Source: Echinometra lucunter (taxonomy: Eukaryota > Echinodermata > Echinoidea > Camarodonta > Echinometridae). From it: 64,000 nucleotides of DNA. Location: positions 34,056,818 through 34,120,817 of the forward strand of contig CM057151.1 in NCBI GenBank assembly GCA_029962745.1, written 5' to 3'. The notes beneath the pieces were generated by a model. It was not told where the DNA came from. It was given only the letters and a program-made list of their open reading frames with translations, and did not search any database. The position numbers and the translations under genes are program-made. Below are positions 48,001-59,920 of the stretch, piece by piece (position 1 is the stretch's first letter; the number at the start of each line of letters is the position of its first letter).

Positions 48001-49555
48001 TACTCTTGCAAAAGTCGGGTAAATGTATAGAATTTTCAGTTCATCTTGAAGGTGCAAAGTGATGAAAGAAAAAATGATAGAGTCTTATAATAATCATCGT
48101 ATTGATGAGTGATGTCAAACCGTGAAGGTAAAGAGAAAAAAAGGAAGAACTGTCAGGTCATGATGACTGATCACGGCAAATTAAGAAAAAAAAAATAGAA
48201 CTGAGGAAACAAGTATTTGATAAAAAAAAATTAAAAATCATGCGAGACAACTTTTATGTACATCATGTCTTTCAGTATTGATTCTTTTCAATTCATCACA
48301 GTGCTTTATCCTTTTTTATCCAGATTACACTCTTTGTTGAGAAAACAAAGCACGGATTCTGGAAGAGAGAATGCCCCATGCAATGACTGCCCTGAAAGGC
48401 CCGCAACGCACAGTAGCAGAGTAATACGGCTGCGAGTCTCGGCGGGAAGCTTTTCGGAGCCGTAAAACAACTTGTCTTTTTCCCATGAAAAACACTTTAA
48501 TTCATGACTGAAACAATTAAAAACTTATGTTTTTAGTGAGTAGAAATACTAAAGAATCAGGAAAACCAGTTTTTATTCCATTTCATAAACGGTTGCTAAG
48601 GCTTTTTCCAGAATGAATTTGACATTAACCGTTGGAAAATGCTTCGTGAAGACAAAACGGAAGTCAAGCTTTAAAAGCGTTTTTCTCAAAGAAATACTTT
48701 TCCTGAGCCCCCGCCTTCTCGGGGTTTAACGGCAGTTATCTAAAAAAATACTCTACCCCTTAGCTTGAGTTATATATCAAATCAAAGTTTGAGAAATGGG
48801 GAATCATAATCTCTAAAAGTATGACATATGAAAAAATGCGACTTCTATCTGATTTTGACGTGACGGGTCACATATATGCATTTGCACTGTACTGATCTAT
48901 GAAGCACATGCATGAGTGCGTGTGCTCACTGAATTTCACTACACATGAAATGGGCACAATCGCGGTTTTGCATCAGGGCCTAGGATGCACGGGTCACGTC
49001 AGTGCTCCAATATCGGTCGAATTTGGCTTGTTGGAACTGGCATACAACTTTGTACATGAAGTTACTGCGCATCTGCAGTTACAGGGAGATTGCCTTTCAG
49101 TTTGGTTCTCGCTGATGCCATCATACTGGTTGCTTGCGATAAGCGAAAAAATGTATCACAAAACCCTGGATTTCTTGATTTCTAGCTGGTTTTCGGCGAC
49201 CCTGTTTCTTTTCATCTGGACTGGAGCTCAGTGTTCTTTGGAAAAAATGGCGCCGATTCTGTATTTTTGATGGTGGAATTTAGCATGCGCAATCACTTTG
49301 GTGAGTGATACTCGGTGGGACTGTGTGAGCTGTAATGTAGCTACAGTATACAGCGCCAGTGTGCAGTCAAATGATGGTGTGTGTGTGAAAATGATGGTTG
49401 ATATTTCGTTGGGGTGTGTTTCGGAAAGACCCCCATTTGTTCCGGAAATATATGTCAAATGTTACTGACAACCATCCTTTTGGGTTGGCATGTCTGAGTT
49501 TGCAATTTTTTTTTTTTTTTTTTTTTTTTAAACCCGTTGACTGCAGATCTCTCAA
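48001..49555. other. No gene called; one 123-codon open frame
   Basis: A plus-strand frame at 48899-49270 has 123 codons with hydrophobic stretches (LMPSYWLLAI, SATLFLFIWTG), but no domain, no splice context and no repeat support. It could be chance. A T-run of about 23 lies at 49507-49529. Confidence 0.35.
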
Positions 49556-50108
49556 ATAGGGAACCAAACCCTGGGGAAAAAAAATCGATTGTGATGAAAA
49601 GAGAGGATAGAGAGAAGCAATTTAGAAAAAGATCTATCAAAATCCGTTATGATATGAGAAAGTTATGAAAGTATGAAAAGTTTCGATTTACTTTCTATGG
49701 TGATCCTCAAATTGGCAACGTTGCTTCAAAATTGCAGGTTTTTGTGGAACACTCTTTATATGTATTGTACAACAAAATTGCATATTTTCTCCATTATCTC
49801 TAAAGATGCTTTTGTCCTTTTGTGAACTCAACATACATTGTATGTTGTGTCAAATACATTTCCCCATGATATACCTTGAGCTAAGAAGGAGACAGGCTGC
49901 ACCTTGAGAGATCATGGAGAAAATGTGAAATTTTGTGTACAAAACATACTTGGCCCCAAAAACCTGCCATTTCCAAGCAACATTGCTTTTCAAACTCACA
50001 TAATTTTCTCATTTTGCAACCGATTTTGATGGATTTTTTTTTGAAAATTGCTTCTCTCTTTCCTCTCTATTCATTGAAATTGATTTTTCTCAGGGTTTGG
50101 GTTCCCTT
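49556..50108. repeat. 550-bp foldback
   Basis: TAGGGAACCAAACCCTGGGG through GAGAGAAGCAATTT on the left is mirrored by AAATTGCTTCTCTC through CAGGGTTTGGGTTCCCTTT on the right. Pairing extends inward past TTGCCAATTTCA/GCAACATTGC-like blocks to a centre near 49830. The arms have diverged moderately. It shares motifs (TTGGCAAC, CATTTTCTC) with the foldback at 54339-54836, so they may be one family. Confidence 0.8.
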
Positions 50109-50412
50109 TGATACAGGGACCACCCAGTTCCAGTAGCCAAAGGATTTTCTGTTCACTTATACCCCTTTCACAGTGAGTTCTTCCCCTTTACCCGTTGAAG
50201 TTCCCCGCTTAACTTTACGAGACCGCATTCCTCACTTCACCGGGGAAGAAAGAAGTGTCGCCTTTCTCACTGCCTTCTCTTCCCCGGTGAATGCAAGGCA
50301 TGCGATGGAGCTCTGCCGGAAGTACAGCAGGCTGGGGTCATTAAGGGAGGAGTCAGCGCGCGGAATCCAACGAAAAGTTCTGTGGCGGAATCTTGGTTCA
50401 GGCGGAAATGAC

Positions 50413-52000
50413 ATGCTTGCCAACTGTCCCGTTTTTATCGGAATTGTCCCGTTTTTAAAATTTTTTAGAGCAGTAAAATCGGAATGTTCCGATTTTTGAA
50501 CCTAGACAAAAAAAAAAATCAATAAAGAGAAAAAGAGAAAAAAATGTTTGCGCGTGTTCTATATATACGAAATGTACAGTATTGTCTATGACTTCTGGGT
50601 TTGAGCTATCGATACGCGAAACTGACCGATGGTACATGTACGGTATGTCAAGTTTCGATCCCTCTCCCAAGTCGATTTTCCGCTGTGTGACTGGGTGTAC
50701 ACATGTGACTGCGAAAACATTTTTGTTCGCATGCGATGCGGAGTGCCCATTGTGCACAACGCATGTATGCACAGCACCGATCTCTATATGTGGGACATGT
50801 ATTAACGCTTGCTGAGCTGTGCACGGGGTATGTGACGATCGGGACGATCGTGGATTTAACGGGATTATTTCGCAAAACTGGAGAGGATTTGATCAAAATG
50901 AGTGGAAAACGGCTGCAGAAATTTAAAGAGGAGTACAAACAACGATTTCCTTTCATAAAGCCAAGCACGAAAGGCGTTGAATTTGCATTTTGCATGTGTT
51001 GCCGGCAGGACATAAAAATCACAAGTGGAGGAGCTAATAATGATATAAGAAGGCACGCCGAGAAGAAAAAACACATCGACAATGAAAAGGGGGATCTCGA
51101 TGCGATTTACATCATGTAATTTGGTATGTTTGAGGGCATGGTTGTGGTGATATCACTGAAATGTCTTTATTAATATTTCCCTTTATTTATTTTCAGTAAA
51201 AATAAAGATAAGTGAAAGAAAGCATATTTTGAAATTGTTCAATTTTGCGAAGTGATTTTATCAATTTTCATACAATTAGAGAGATATTCAACACAAGATG
51301 AACATATATTATATTTTTAAATTTTGAGCAAATTGAGAAAAATGAAATTCTTGCATTGAGCTGCATAGTTTAGTCATATGTTTTTCAGTATACATGTAGA
51401 GTGTCTTCTAAATTAAAAGATTATATGTATATGCAAAATACTAATTTCATGTTGATACTTTTCCTTTGCAGCATATTTACTCATAAATTTTTTTGAAATC
51501 TGAATTGAGTAATCTAATTAAACAAGAGATTTCCATTCTGTTGTGCAACAATTTGAAGTACATACATGTATTTGTTATTAGATTTAAAAAAAAAGAAAAG
51601 TAAAAATCAAATTCAAAATCTAAAGCATTTTCTCAACACCAGTTGGGTGTAGCAGGTCATGCAATATTGCTGACACTTGTATAATTTTTCTTCTACAGGT
51701 ATTATGTTGTTAAAAATCAACTTTGGAGATGCTGGAAGATTTCAGGTCTCCAGTGGTCCTTGATAAGTTGTTTCTCCACGTGTGTAGAGTGTCTATTAAT
51801 ATATATTACGTGATTCTGGTATCATTTTAAGCATCTAATGGCCCTCCATAGTGCTATTTTTCTTTCAGCTTCAAGGGGGCGTTGCCCCCTTGAGACCCCC
51901 ATTGGGGCGCTGCCCCTGAACCAAGTCGGGGGCCTAAGCGGCCCCCTGGACCCCCGGCCAAATTTGTCCCTCTTTTTAGATTTCAAATGTTGGCAAGTAT
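50413..52000 (+). mobile_element. hAT-like element with zinc-finger exon, 8-bp target duplication (1 mismatch)
   Basis: Ends ATGCTTGCCAAC and GTTGGCAAGTAT are inverted; flanks are GAAATGAC (50405-50412) and GAAATGAG (52001-52008). Near the right end (51873-51958) lie GC-rich inverted blocks such as GGGGGCGTTGCCCCCTTGA and GTCGGGGGCCTAAGCGGCCC. It carries a zinc-finger frame at 50898-51119 but no transposase catalytic domain, so it is probably an internally deleted copy that keeps the DNA-binding end. Confidence 0.75.
50898..51119 (+). CDS. BED-like zinc-finger protein fragment in the hAT-like element
   Basis: The methionine at 50898 (AAAATGAG) is preferred over the upstream one at 50736 because similarity to a zinc-finger domain starts here. 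The 73-residue product reads MSGKRLQKFKEEYKQRFPFI..., then CMCCRQD with the metal ligands C32, C35, H53 and H59 (C-x2-C-x17-H-x5-H). That spacing and a preceding basic aromatic helix fit the BED/hAT-type DNA-binding finger found at the N-terminus of hAT transposases and related vertebrate and invertebrate proteins. A donor-like G/GTATGT lies three bases after the stop, so the original exon may have spliced onward. The frame is intact over the domain. It could bind the element's ends; an alternative is a decayed leftover. Confidence 0.6.
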   Translation: MSGKRLQKFKEEYKQRFPFIKPSTKGVEFAFCMCCRQDIKITSGGANNDIRRHAEKKKHIDNEKGDLDAIYIM

Positions 52001-52445
52001 GAAATGAGAATTGACCTCTGACGTCATTAAGCGGGAAACTCTAGCGTCCCTTTCACAGTGGCCAGTTTAAGCTGGTAAACCACTTCCCCGCTTAATTTCA
52101 CCACCTCGCGAGGTGGAGAAGTTACCCGCTTAAGTTCAACGGGGAAGTTTTCACCTGCGCCTTTCACCACCTTTCACTGCCTTTCCCCGCTTAACTTCAA
52201 CGGGGAAGAGCTCACTGTGAAAGGGGTATAATTGGGATGCTCTGCAGAACAAGGTCTGACGATTAAAGGCATTTGATATCAATTTTTAAAAAAACAACTC
52301 ATTTTGCTACTTGAAAATGGGATAAACATGCAGTGTAAGGGTTATAGTGTAAAAATACCAGTCTGAAAGTTTCAAAGAAAAATATCCACAGGAACTATTT
52401 TTAAATATTAGAAATGTGAACCAGTGTTTGAAAAATACATATATA

Positions 52446-53680
52446 CCGTGTGTCTCAAAAAAAACGTAACACTTTTGAAATGGTTGCCAAATTGAGCATA
52501 TGTAATTTTATGAAGAAATGTCGATATGTATAGAAAGCTGAAGGACCAACCTTTCATATGATATGAAAAATTGGAAAAAAAATCATGCTTCGATGAACAG
52601 TGTTCACTTAAGTTAGAGGTATGAAAATGTGCCTGCGCAGGATTTTTCCTTCCAATTTTGGACAGGTAAGTTACTTGTAGCTTACAAAATAAGGTCGATA
52701 TGAGATATTCATGATCGATGGATCAACAGGATATTTTGAATACCTTGAATACCATTCCTTTTTCTCTGTTATTTATCAATCCCGAAACACCACCGCCCAC
52801 CCCCCCCCCCCCCACACACACACGCACACACACTTCCACTCCCATCTTATTGTATCATTGATCTGGTAGATGTGAACGGGATTAAGGATGAATGAGAATT
52901 GGCTAAATTGAAATATTCCAAATCATAATTAACATTACGCAACCCACTGTCCTCCCCCTCCCACACACACACACACACACACACATACAACCTTCTTCCT
53001 ATCCTCTCACCTACTCCTTCCTTTTTTATCACTTTTCTTCTGAAAGTTTGGTGGATCATTTTTTTTCCATTAATAATCAAATTATTAACCAGTCACTCAT
53101 TTTGATCAATGAAATCAATCGAAAAATCACTGAAACATTAATTCCATCAAGCAATTGCTCAAACCAATTATCACACGCACACAAACCACACACACACACG
53201 CACGTACACATACACCTGCTTTGTTCATCTTAAAATGAAAGATCTGACAAAAGTAATCAGTTCATAGTCCACATGGCTATCTTTTCTTCTTGACTGAATA
53301 TTACGGCTTTCAAAGTACCGATTGAGTAAGGGTACCGGCATGGGTGGTGTTTGGGGATTGATAAATGACAGAGAGAAAGGACTGGTATTCAAAACATCCT
53401 TTTAACTCTTAATCCATCGATCATGAATATCTCATATCAAATTTATTTTGTATGCTATACCTGTCCAAAATTGGAAGGAAAAATCCTGCGCAGGCCCATT
53501 TTCATACCTCTAACTTAAGTGAACCCTGTTCATCGAAGCATGATTTTTTTTCAATTTTTTCATTTCATATGAAAGGTTGGTCCTTTGGCTTTCCATACAT
53601 ATTGACATTTTTTCATGAAATAATATATGCTCAATTTGGCAACCATTTCAAAAGTGTTACGTTTTTTTTGAGACACACGG
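52446..53680. mobile_element. Palindromic mariner-type element with TA target site
   Basis: Ends CCGTGTGTCTCAAAAAAAAC and the exact reverse, flanked by TA (52444-52445, 53681-53682). Pairing arms extend about 360 bp (52446-52810 with 53320-53680), passing through CCTGCGCAGGATTTTTCCTT and TTATCAATCCC. The central part holds CA/AC microsatellites (52812, 52961, 53181). No transposase frame. The long arms make it a foldback form of a Tc1/mariner-end family. Confidence 0.85.
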
Positions 53681-53682
53681 TA

Positions 53683-54338
53683 TATAGCTGTACCCGGCGC
53701 TAGCGTGTTTGGGTCCCGCGAATCAATGTTCCCGTGCATTTGGGGTTCCAAAAATAAAATTCTGGAACTGAACTTAGGTTTATGATCTGCTGAATGCATG
53801 ATCTTCTTCTTCTTCTAGCAGCAAGGACCTGTGGAAAATTTCACACGTGCCTGACATTATTTTGCGAAAGATGCATTTGTTTGAAAATGTATCACTGCAT
53901 GATACTTTCAATTATAGTCTTGGTAAAATAATGATGAGCATGTGTATTTGGATGGGGACAATAACTCCCATTACCCCTTCCCTTTTGGCTAGGTGCGTTC
54001 AGTAACAGCTTGGCATAGATTTTACTACTATTATTCATTTTAGATCACGATTCTCTCTTGCAATAATATAAACGGCATTTTCCACCGGTGCTAGCCGGGG
54101 GGGGGGGGCGATTCTCAAGTTCGGACACGTTGAAAGGATGTAAGTGTAAGTGAAATGATTGGTAGTTGAAAGTTGAAAGCTGCTTATTCTTTCATACCCC
54201 CCCCCCCCAAAAAAAAAAAAACTTTCTTTTAGGGGTAAACATCTCATTATTTAACGGTATATTGCACATGAATTTACCACACGCCCTTGTTGAGTTACGC
54301 CGAGTTAAAGGGTAAGTTCACCCTACAAATTTCACTGT
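53683..54338. other. No gene seen; G and C tracts
   Basis: A G run at 54099-54107 and a C run at 54199-54208 followed by A run bound about 110 bp that include TTCTCAAGTTCGGACAC; possibly a small repeat. Otherwise featureless. Confidence 0.35.
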
Positions 54339-54836
54339 TTCAATAAAAGGAGATAAATTTGAACAGCATTTAAAAAAGAAATGAGCAAAATCAGTCAAAG
54401 AATAAGAAAATTGCACTCATTTACATTTTCAGTAAACTACTCTCGGCTCTGCAAATTGGCAACACTGATGACATCATATGTGAGCAGGTCTCCATTCACT
54501 TTGTACATGAAATTTCACATTTTCTCAATTTTCTTGGAATTTACACATTTTCTAACCCCCATAGTCAATGTATGTTCAGAAGAATTGCTTTTTACATAAC
54601 ATACTTTGACTATGGAATAAGAAAATGTGTAACTTCCAAGAAAATTTAGAAAATGTGAAATTTCATGTACAAAGTGAATGGAGACCTGCTCACATATGAT
54701 GTCATCAGTGTTGCCAATTTGCAGAGCCGAGAGTAATTTACTAGAAAATGTAAATGAGTGTAATTTTCTTATTCTTAGACCGATTTTGCTCATTTCTTTT
54801 TTAAAATGCTGTTCAAATTTATCTCCTTTTATTGAA
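54339..54836. repeat. 500-bp foldback with ~245-bp arms
   Basis: TTCAATAAAAGGAGATAAAT at the left is mirrored at the right, and the arms pair almost continuously through GAGCAAAATC, TTGGCAACACTGATGACATC and GTGAGCAGGTCTCCATTCAC to a short loop near 54585. Very few mismatches, so this copy is young. Mirror-image open frames on both strands are not genes. Confidence 0.9.
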
Positions 54837-54939
54837 ATATATATGCTTGTATGGCCTTTTATTAAACGAAAGATGAAAAAATTAAATATGAATTCATTAG
54901 TGTCGTACTCATTCCATAATATTTTATTGGTCTATTTTT

Positions 54940-55510
54940 ATGCCTCCGCCCACCGTAGGTGGTTGCCGGAGGCATGATGTTTTCGGGTCGTCCGTCCGTC
55001 CCGTTTTCGTTCTCGCGATATCTTAAGAACCGTTTGACGGATCAACTTCAAACTTGGCTCGTGTGGGAGGGACAATGATATGATTAGATTTTGGGGTCTC
55101 AAGGTCAAAGGTCAAAGGTCATAGAAGTAATTATGTACATAAAAATGGTTCGTTCTCACGATAACTCAACCATTTGACGGATCAACTTCAAACTTGGTTC
55201 ATGTATGCATATGGGAGGGGCAATGATCTGATTAGATTTTTTGGGTCTCAAGGTCAAGGGTCAAAGGCCATAGATAGATTCATGTACATAGAAATGGTTC
55301 GTTCTTGCAATAACTCAACAACCATTTGACGGATCAACTTCAAACTTGGCTGATGTATGCATATGGAAGGTCTCATGATGGTGTCATTAGATTTGGGGGT
55401 CACAAGGTCAAAGGTCAAGGTCAAAGATGTCATTGTATACATGAAAATTTTAAAAAAATCACCATATGCCATGTGCCATATATTTCTGACCTGGCAATGG
55501 TGGAGGTATA
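54940..55510 (+). repeat. GCCTCCGCC hairpin plus 140-bp minisatellite (forward copy)
   Basis: The hairpin ATGCCTCCGCCCACCG...GGTTGCCGGAGGCAT (54940-54975) is followed by GTCCGTCCGTCCCG, then three to four units with GGATCAACTTCAAACTTGGC near 55038, 55182 and 55333. It is the inverse of the array at 484-1176. Confidence 0.85.
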
Positions 55511-56929
55511 AATTTCGACCGCGCGCGGTTGAGGATTCATCTAGTTCTTTTCTGTGTCTTAATTTCCTCACATTATTTAGGTGGTCTGTCATTTATGACA
55601 GACCACCTTTTAATTTCGTCAGATTTTTCTTTATTATTATTATTAGGTGGTCTGTCATATTATGACAGATCACCTTTTAATTTCGTCAGAATTTTCTTTA
55701 TTCTTCATTAATTAATTATTATTATTCTTTTTATTGGTACCCACTTTTTTGTGCAGTCGAGATCTCAGAACTGGCTGAATCATTTTTCGTCAAATTTTCA
55801 GGAATCATCAGTCATAACGAGATCTCGGATTTCTAGTCATTTTCAAGGTCATCGGGTCATCGTGACGTCATCCAGGCACCATTTTGTAAAAATCAACTCA
55901 TGATCATATCTTCATAACGGAATGTCATTTTTCATTCATATTTGGCATGATGAATATTCATATCAATCTGAACAATTCCAACTTTTCAAACGCGCGCGTA
56001 CGCGTACGTCCGCGCGTCAGTGCGCGCGCAAAATTTAAAAATGCTCAAAATCACTCATGGATCAAACCAAAATCCATTTCAGGTCATTTTAAGCATTTCA
56101 AAAATTTCCGCGCGTTAGCGCCCGCGCGCGCATTTTGCGCGTGCGCAACTTGTAAATAACGTAAAAACGCCGTTTTTTCACTTGAATTGCAATTCTGAGA
56201 CATTTCTTGACCATTTCTATCGGTTTAGAATCGATTTCAACTTACCAAAACGCCGCACGGACGCGTCAAAGTTTAAAATCCGTGCGCGCGTCTATGGGGC
56301 AAATAACGTAAAAACATGCAAAAACATGCCCCTTTAAAATCCGCCATAGCTCGTTAAAAAGCATGGGGACCCCCCTTTTTTTTTTACATTTTCTGAAAGC
56401 CTATGAATTGAAGATTTGAATTCATGAAAAAAAATTGGGGGTCGAACAGTCGGAACGTTACCATATTCTCATGTGAACTCAAAATTTCATTTTTTCAATT
56501 ATGACGTAATGTTTTTTACCTTTAATCAAGACTATCTCGCTTATTGTTGGCCGATTTTCGCCAGGATTTCAGTATGTTGTAGCTGAGACAATGCTCTTAT
56601 ATACCACTTGCCTTTATTTTTCATTTTGAGAACCGCATCATGGTCTAATCTTACGATAAACGGAGGCATGTCATTTTTTTCACATTTTGCGTGTATTGTC
56701 TATGGGACATGACGTTTTTCTTATTCTTGATTCTACATTCCCGTCTTTTTTGAGCAACAGCTCCATTATTTCTACTCGATTTTCGCCCAGCTTCGAGTAT
56801 GTTGTAGCTGAGAAAATTCTCTATCGTAAGTGTGCCATTTATTTTCTAATCAAATGTCAGGAACATATCGAAATTTGAACTGGAAGATATGATTTAGGAA
56901 TCCCATTTTCCATCTACGTGTTATCTCTA

Positions 56930-57009
56930 TGGACTATATTCTGGTCCATCGGTAAAGCACTGGTCTCACATCCTCATGGTCCCTGGTTCGACTCCCGGCG
57001 ACGGCGGTG

Positions 57010-57045
<36 letters not shown>
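56930..57045 (+). other. tRNA-derived pol III promoter unit in copy B
   Basis: Box A TGGTCCATCGG (56942-56952), box B GGTTCGACTCC (56985-56995), then a T run of about 28 from 57014. The anticodon-arm region reads TGGTCTCACATCCTCA. Spacing between boxes is within the normal tRNA range. The acceptor ends do not pair. Confidence 0.65.
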
Positions 57046-57360
57046 TTTTTTGCCCTTTCATATTACCATCTTCATCGACTCCGTTTACACATACAATTAC
57101 AAACAACGCCATAACTGCGTTATTTTGCATGTTATGTCTATTGCAATGCAGTGTACATTAGTTTATGTACAACCCTATTGCAAATATGATTCATGAACGT
57201 GTACTGAACCTTTAGGGTTAACTTGCATAATACTAAAAATCAAATCGTCCTGTGTCTGTGATGCTAGTCTCCTTCTCAGACCTGAATATTTTTTTAGGTT
57301 CATCAGGTCATTGAACATTAGATAAACTGGTGATTAGACAGCAAATAGATTACCCAACAC

Positions 57361-58352
57361 AAAACGTTTCAGAACGTTCTTAGAACACATTTATTAGGTC
57401 TGCTACATCTTCGTCTTTAATAAACGTTCAGAAAACGTTTTCAGAACGTTTCCAAAACGTTTACAAAACGTTTTTTATTAGGTCCACTATTAGGTCTGCT
57501 ACGTCTTCGTCTTTAATAAACGTTCACAAAACGTTTTCAGAACGTTTTGTGAACGTCTTCGTCTTCGTCTTGAATAAACGTTCACACAATATTTTTAGAA
57601 CGTTCACAAAATGTTTCCAATATGTTTTCTTTAGGTCCGCTATGTTTTCGTTTTTAATTAACATTCACAAGACGTTAACAAAACGTTTGTATTAGGTCCA
57701 CTACGTTTTCGTCTTTAATAAACGTTCACAAAACGATTTCAGAACGTTCATAAAACATTAACAAAACGTTTTTATTAGGTCTGCTATGTCTTCGTCTTTT
57801 ATAAACGTTCGCAAAACGTTTTTAGAACGTTCAGAAAACATTTTTTTAGGTCTGCTATGTCTTCGTCTTTAATAAACGTTTTCAAAACGTTTTCTGAACG
57901 TTGGCAAAACGTTTACAAAATGTTTGTATTAGGACTGTTATGTCTTAAAAGTTCACAAAATGTTTTCATAATGTTGACAAAACGTTTTCAGAACGTTCAC
58001 AAAACATATTTAGTAGGTCCACTACGTCTTTGTCTGTAATAAATGTTAACAAAACATTTTCAGAACGTTCATGAAACGTTTATAAAACATTTTTATTAGT
58101 TCCGCTTCAGCTTCATTTTTAATAAATGTTCACAAATTGTTTTCAGAAAGTTCACAAAAAGGTTTTCATAACGTTCAAAAAACGTTTTTATTACGTCTGC
58201 TACGTCTTCGTCTTTAAAAAAAAACGTTCGCAAAACATTTTCAGAAGGTTCATAAATCGTTTACAAAACATTTTTATTATGTCTGCTACATCCTTGTCTT
58301 TAATAAACGTTCACAAAACTTTTTCAGAACGTTGACAAAACACGTTTTTATC
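57361..58352 (+). repeat. AACGTT-rich tandem array in copy B
   Basis: About 1 kb of units such as AAAACGTTTTCAGAACGTTC joined by linkers like TTAGGTCTGCTACGTCTTCG, longer than in copy A. Short open frames across it are repeat products. Confidence 0.85.
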
Positions 58353-58599
58353 AGGGCTGTTTCCTCTTTGTAAATTTTCTCCCAATGGGGACTTTAATTG
58401 GGAATGACTATAATCCTCTTCATGACCATGATAATGAGATAGTAATGTTGACTGTGATACAAACCCTGATGATGAAAATGATGAATAAAAGGCCAACTGT
58501 GATATACCTTTCATAATCATAGATATCATATCCATATCAAAAAGACGACAGACCACCTAATTCGTCTGATCGAATGACGAATTAAATCTCGTTATTATT

Positions 58600-59888
58600 A
58601 TTATTCTCTTTATTTGTACCCACTTTTTTGTGCAGTCGAGATCTCGGAACTGGCTGAATCATTTTTCGTGAAATTTTCAGGAATCATCAGTCACTATGAG
58701 ATCTCGCATTTTTACTCATTTTTAAGTTCATCCGGTCATCGTGACGTCATCCAGGCGCCATTTTGTAAAAACCATGTCTTGATCATATCTTCATAACGGA
58801 ATGCCATTTCTTATTCATATTTGGCATGATGAATATTCATATCAATCTGAACAATTCCAACATTTTAAACGCGCGCGTACGCCTACGTCCGCGCATCAGT
58901 GCGCGCGCAAAATTTAAAAATGCTCAAAATCACTCATGGATCAAACCAAAATCCATTTCAGGTCATTTGAAGCATTTCAAAAATTTCCGCGCGTAACCGC
59001 CCGTGCGCGCGTATTGCGCGTGCGCAACTCCTAAATAACGTAAAAACGCCGTTTTTTCACTTGATTTGCAATTCTGAGACATTTCTTGACCATTTCCATC
59101 AATTTGGAATCGATTTCAACTAACCATAAGGCCGCACGCGCGCGTCGAAGTTTGAAATCTGTGCGCGCGTCTATAGGGCAAATAACGTAAAAACATGCAA
59201 GAACATGCCCCTTTAAAATCCGCTATAGCTCGTTAAAAAGCATGGAGACCCCCCAATTTTTTTACATTTTCTGAAAGCCTATGAGTTGAAGATTTGAATT
59301 CATGAAAAATTAATTGGGGGTCGGGTAGTCGGAACGTCGTCATATTCTCATGTGAACTCAAAATTTCATTTTTTCAATTATGACGTCATATTTTTTACCT
59401 TTAATCAAGACTATCTCGCTTATTGTTGGTCGATTTTCACCGGGATTTCAGTATGTTGTAGCTGAGACAATGCTCTTATACACCAATTGCCTTCATTTTT
59501 CATTTTGAGAACTGCATCATGGTCTAATCTTACGATAAATGGAGGCATGTCATTTTTTCACATTTTGCGTGTATTGTCTATGATATATGACCTTTTTCTA
59601 ATTCTTGATTCTACATTCCCGCGTTTTTTGAGCAACAGCTCCGTTATTTCTGCTCAATTTTCGCCCAGCTTCGAGTATGTTGTAGCTGAGAAAATTCTCT
59701 ATCGTAAGTGTGCCATTTATTTTTTAATCAGATGTCAGGAACATATCGAAATATCAACTGGAAGATATGATTTAGGAATCCCATTTTCCATCTACGTGTT
59801 ATCTCTATGGACTATATTCTGGTCCATCGGTAAAGCACTGTTCTCACAACCTCATGGTCCCTGGTTCGACTCCCGGCGACGGTGGTGG

Positions 59889-59920
<32 letters not shown>

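Larger units (their letters stand above)
50157..52231. mobile_element. TIR element with ATACCCCTTTCACAGTGAG ends, hosting a hAT element
   Basis: TTATACCCCTTTCACAGTGA (50157) and its reverse (ending 52231) bound the element. Both flanks contain CCCCGCTTAAC and GTTGAA blocks in several orientations. It is split by the hAT-like element at 50413-52000. Removing that leaves about 480 bp of non-coding, partly palindromic sequence. No target duplication was identified. End sequence resembles that of 39225-42802. Confidence 0.8.
55574..58600 (+). mobile_element. Long composite repeat, copy B (complete-looking)
   Basis: Begins with two closely spaced palindromic AGGTGGTCTGTCAT ends (55579 and 55644), continues with GTGCAGTCGAGATCTC, alternating CG-rich blocks (55990-56150), a pol III A/B-box unit (56942-56995) with oligo-T, then the AACGTT array, and ends at GACGACAGACCACCT (58545-58559). 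Copy A (minus) matches most of it and copy C its left part. No protein-coding domain was found in any frame. The class is unknown. Confidence 0.8.

Noticed and set aside
48899..49270. 123-codon frame with hydrophobic segments
   Set aside because: No motif, splice signal or related copy; a frame of this length can arise by chance in 64 kb.
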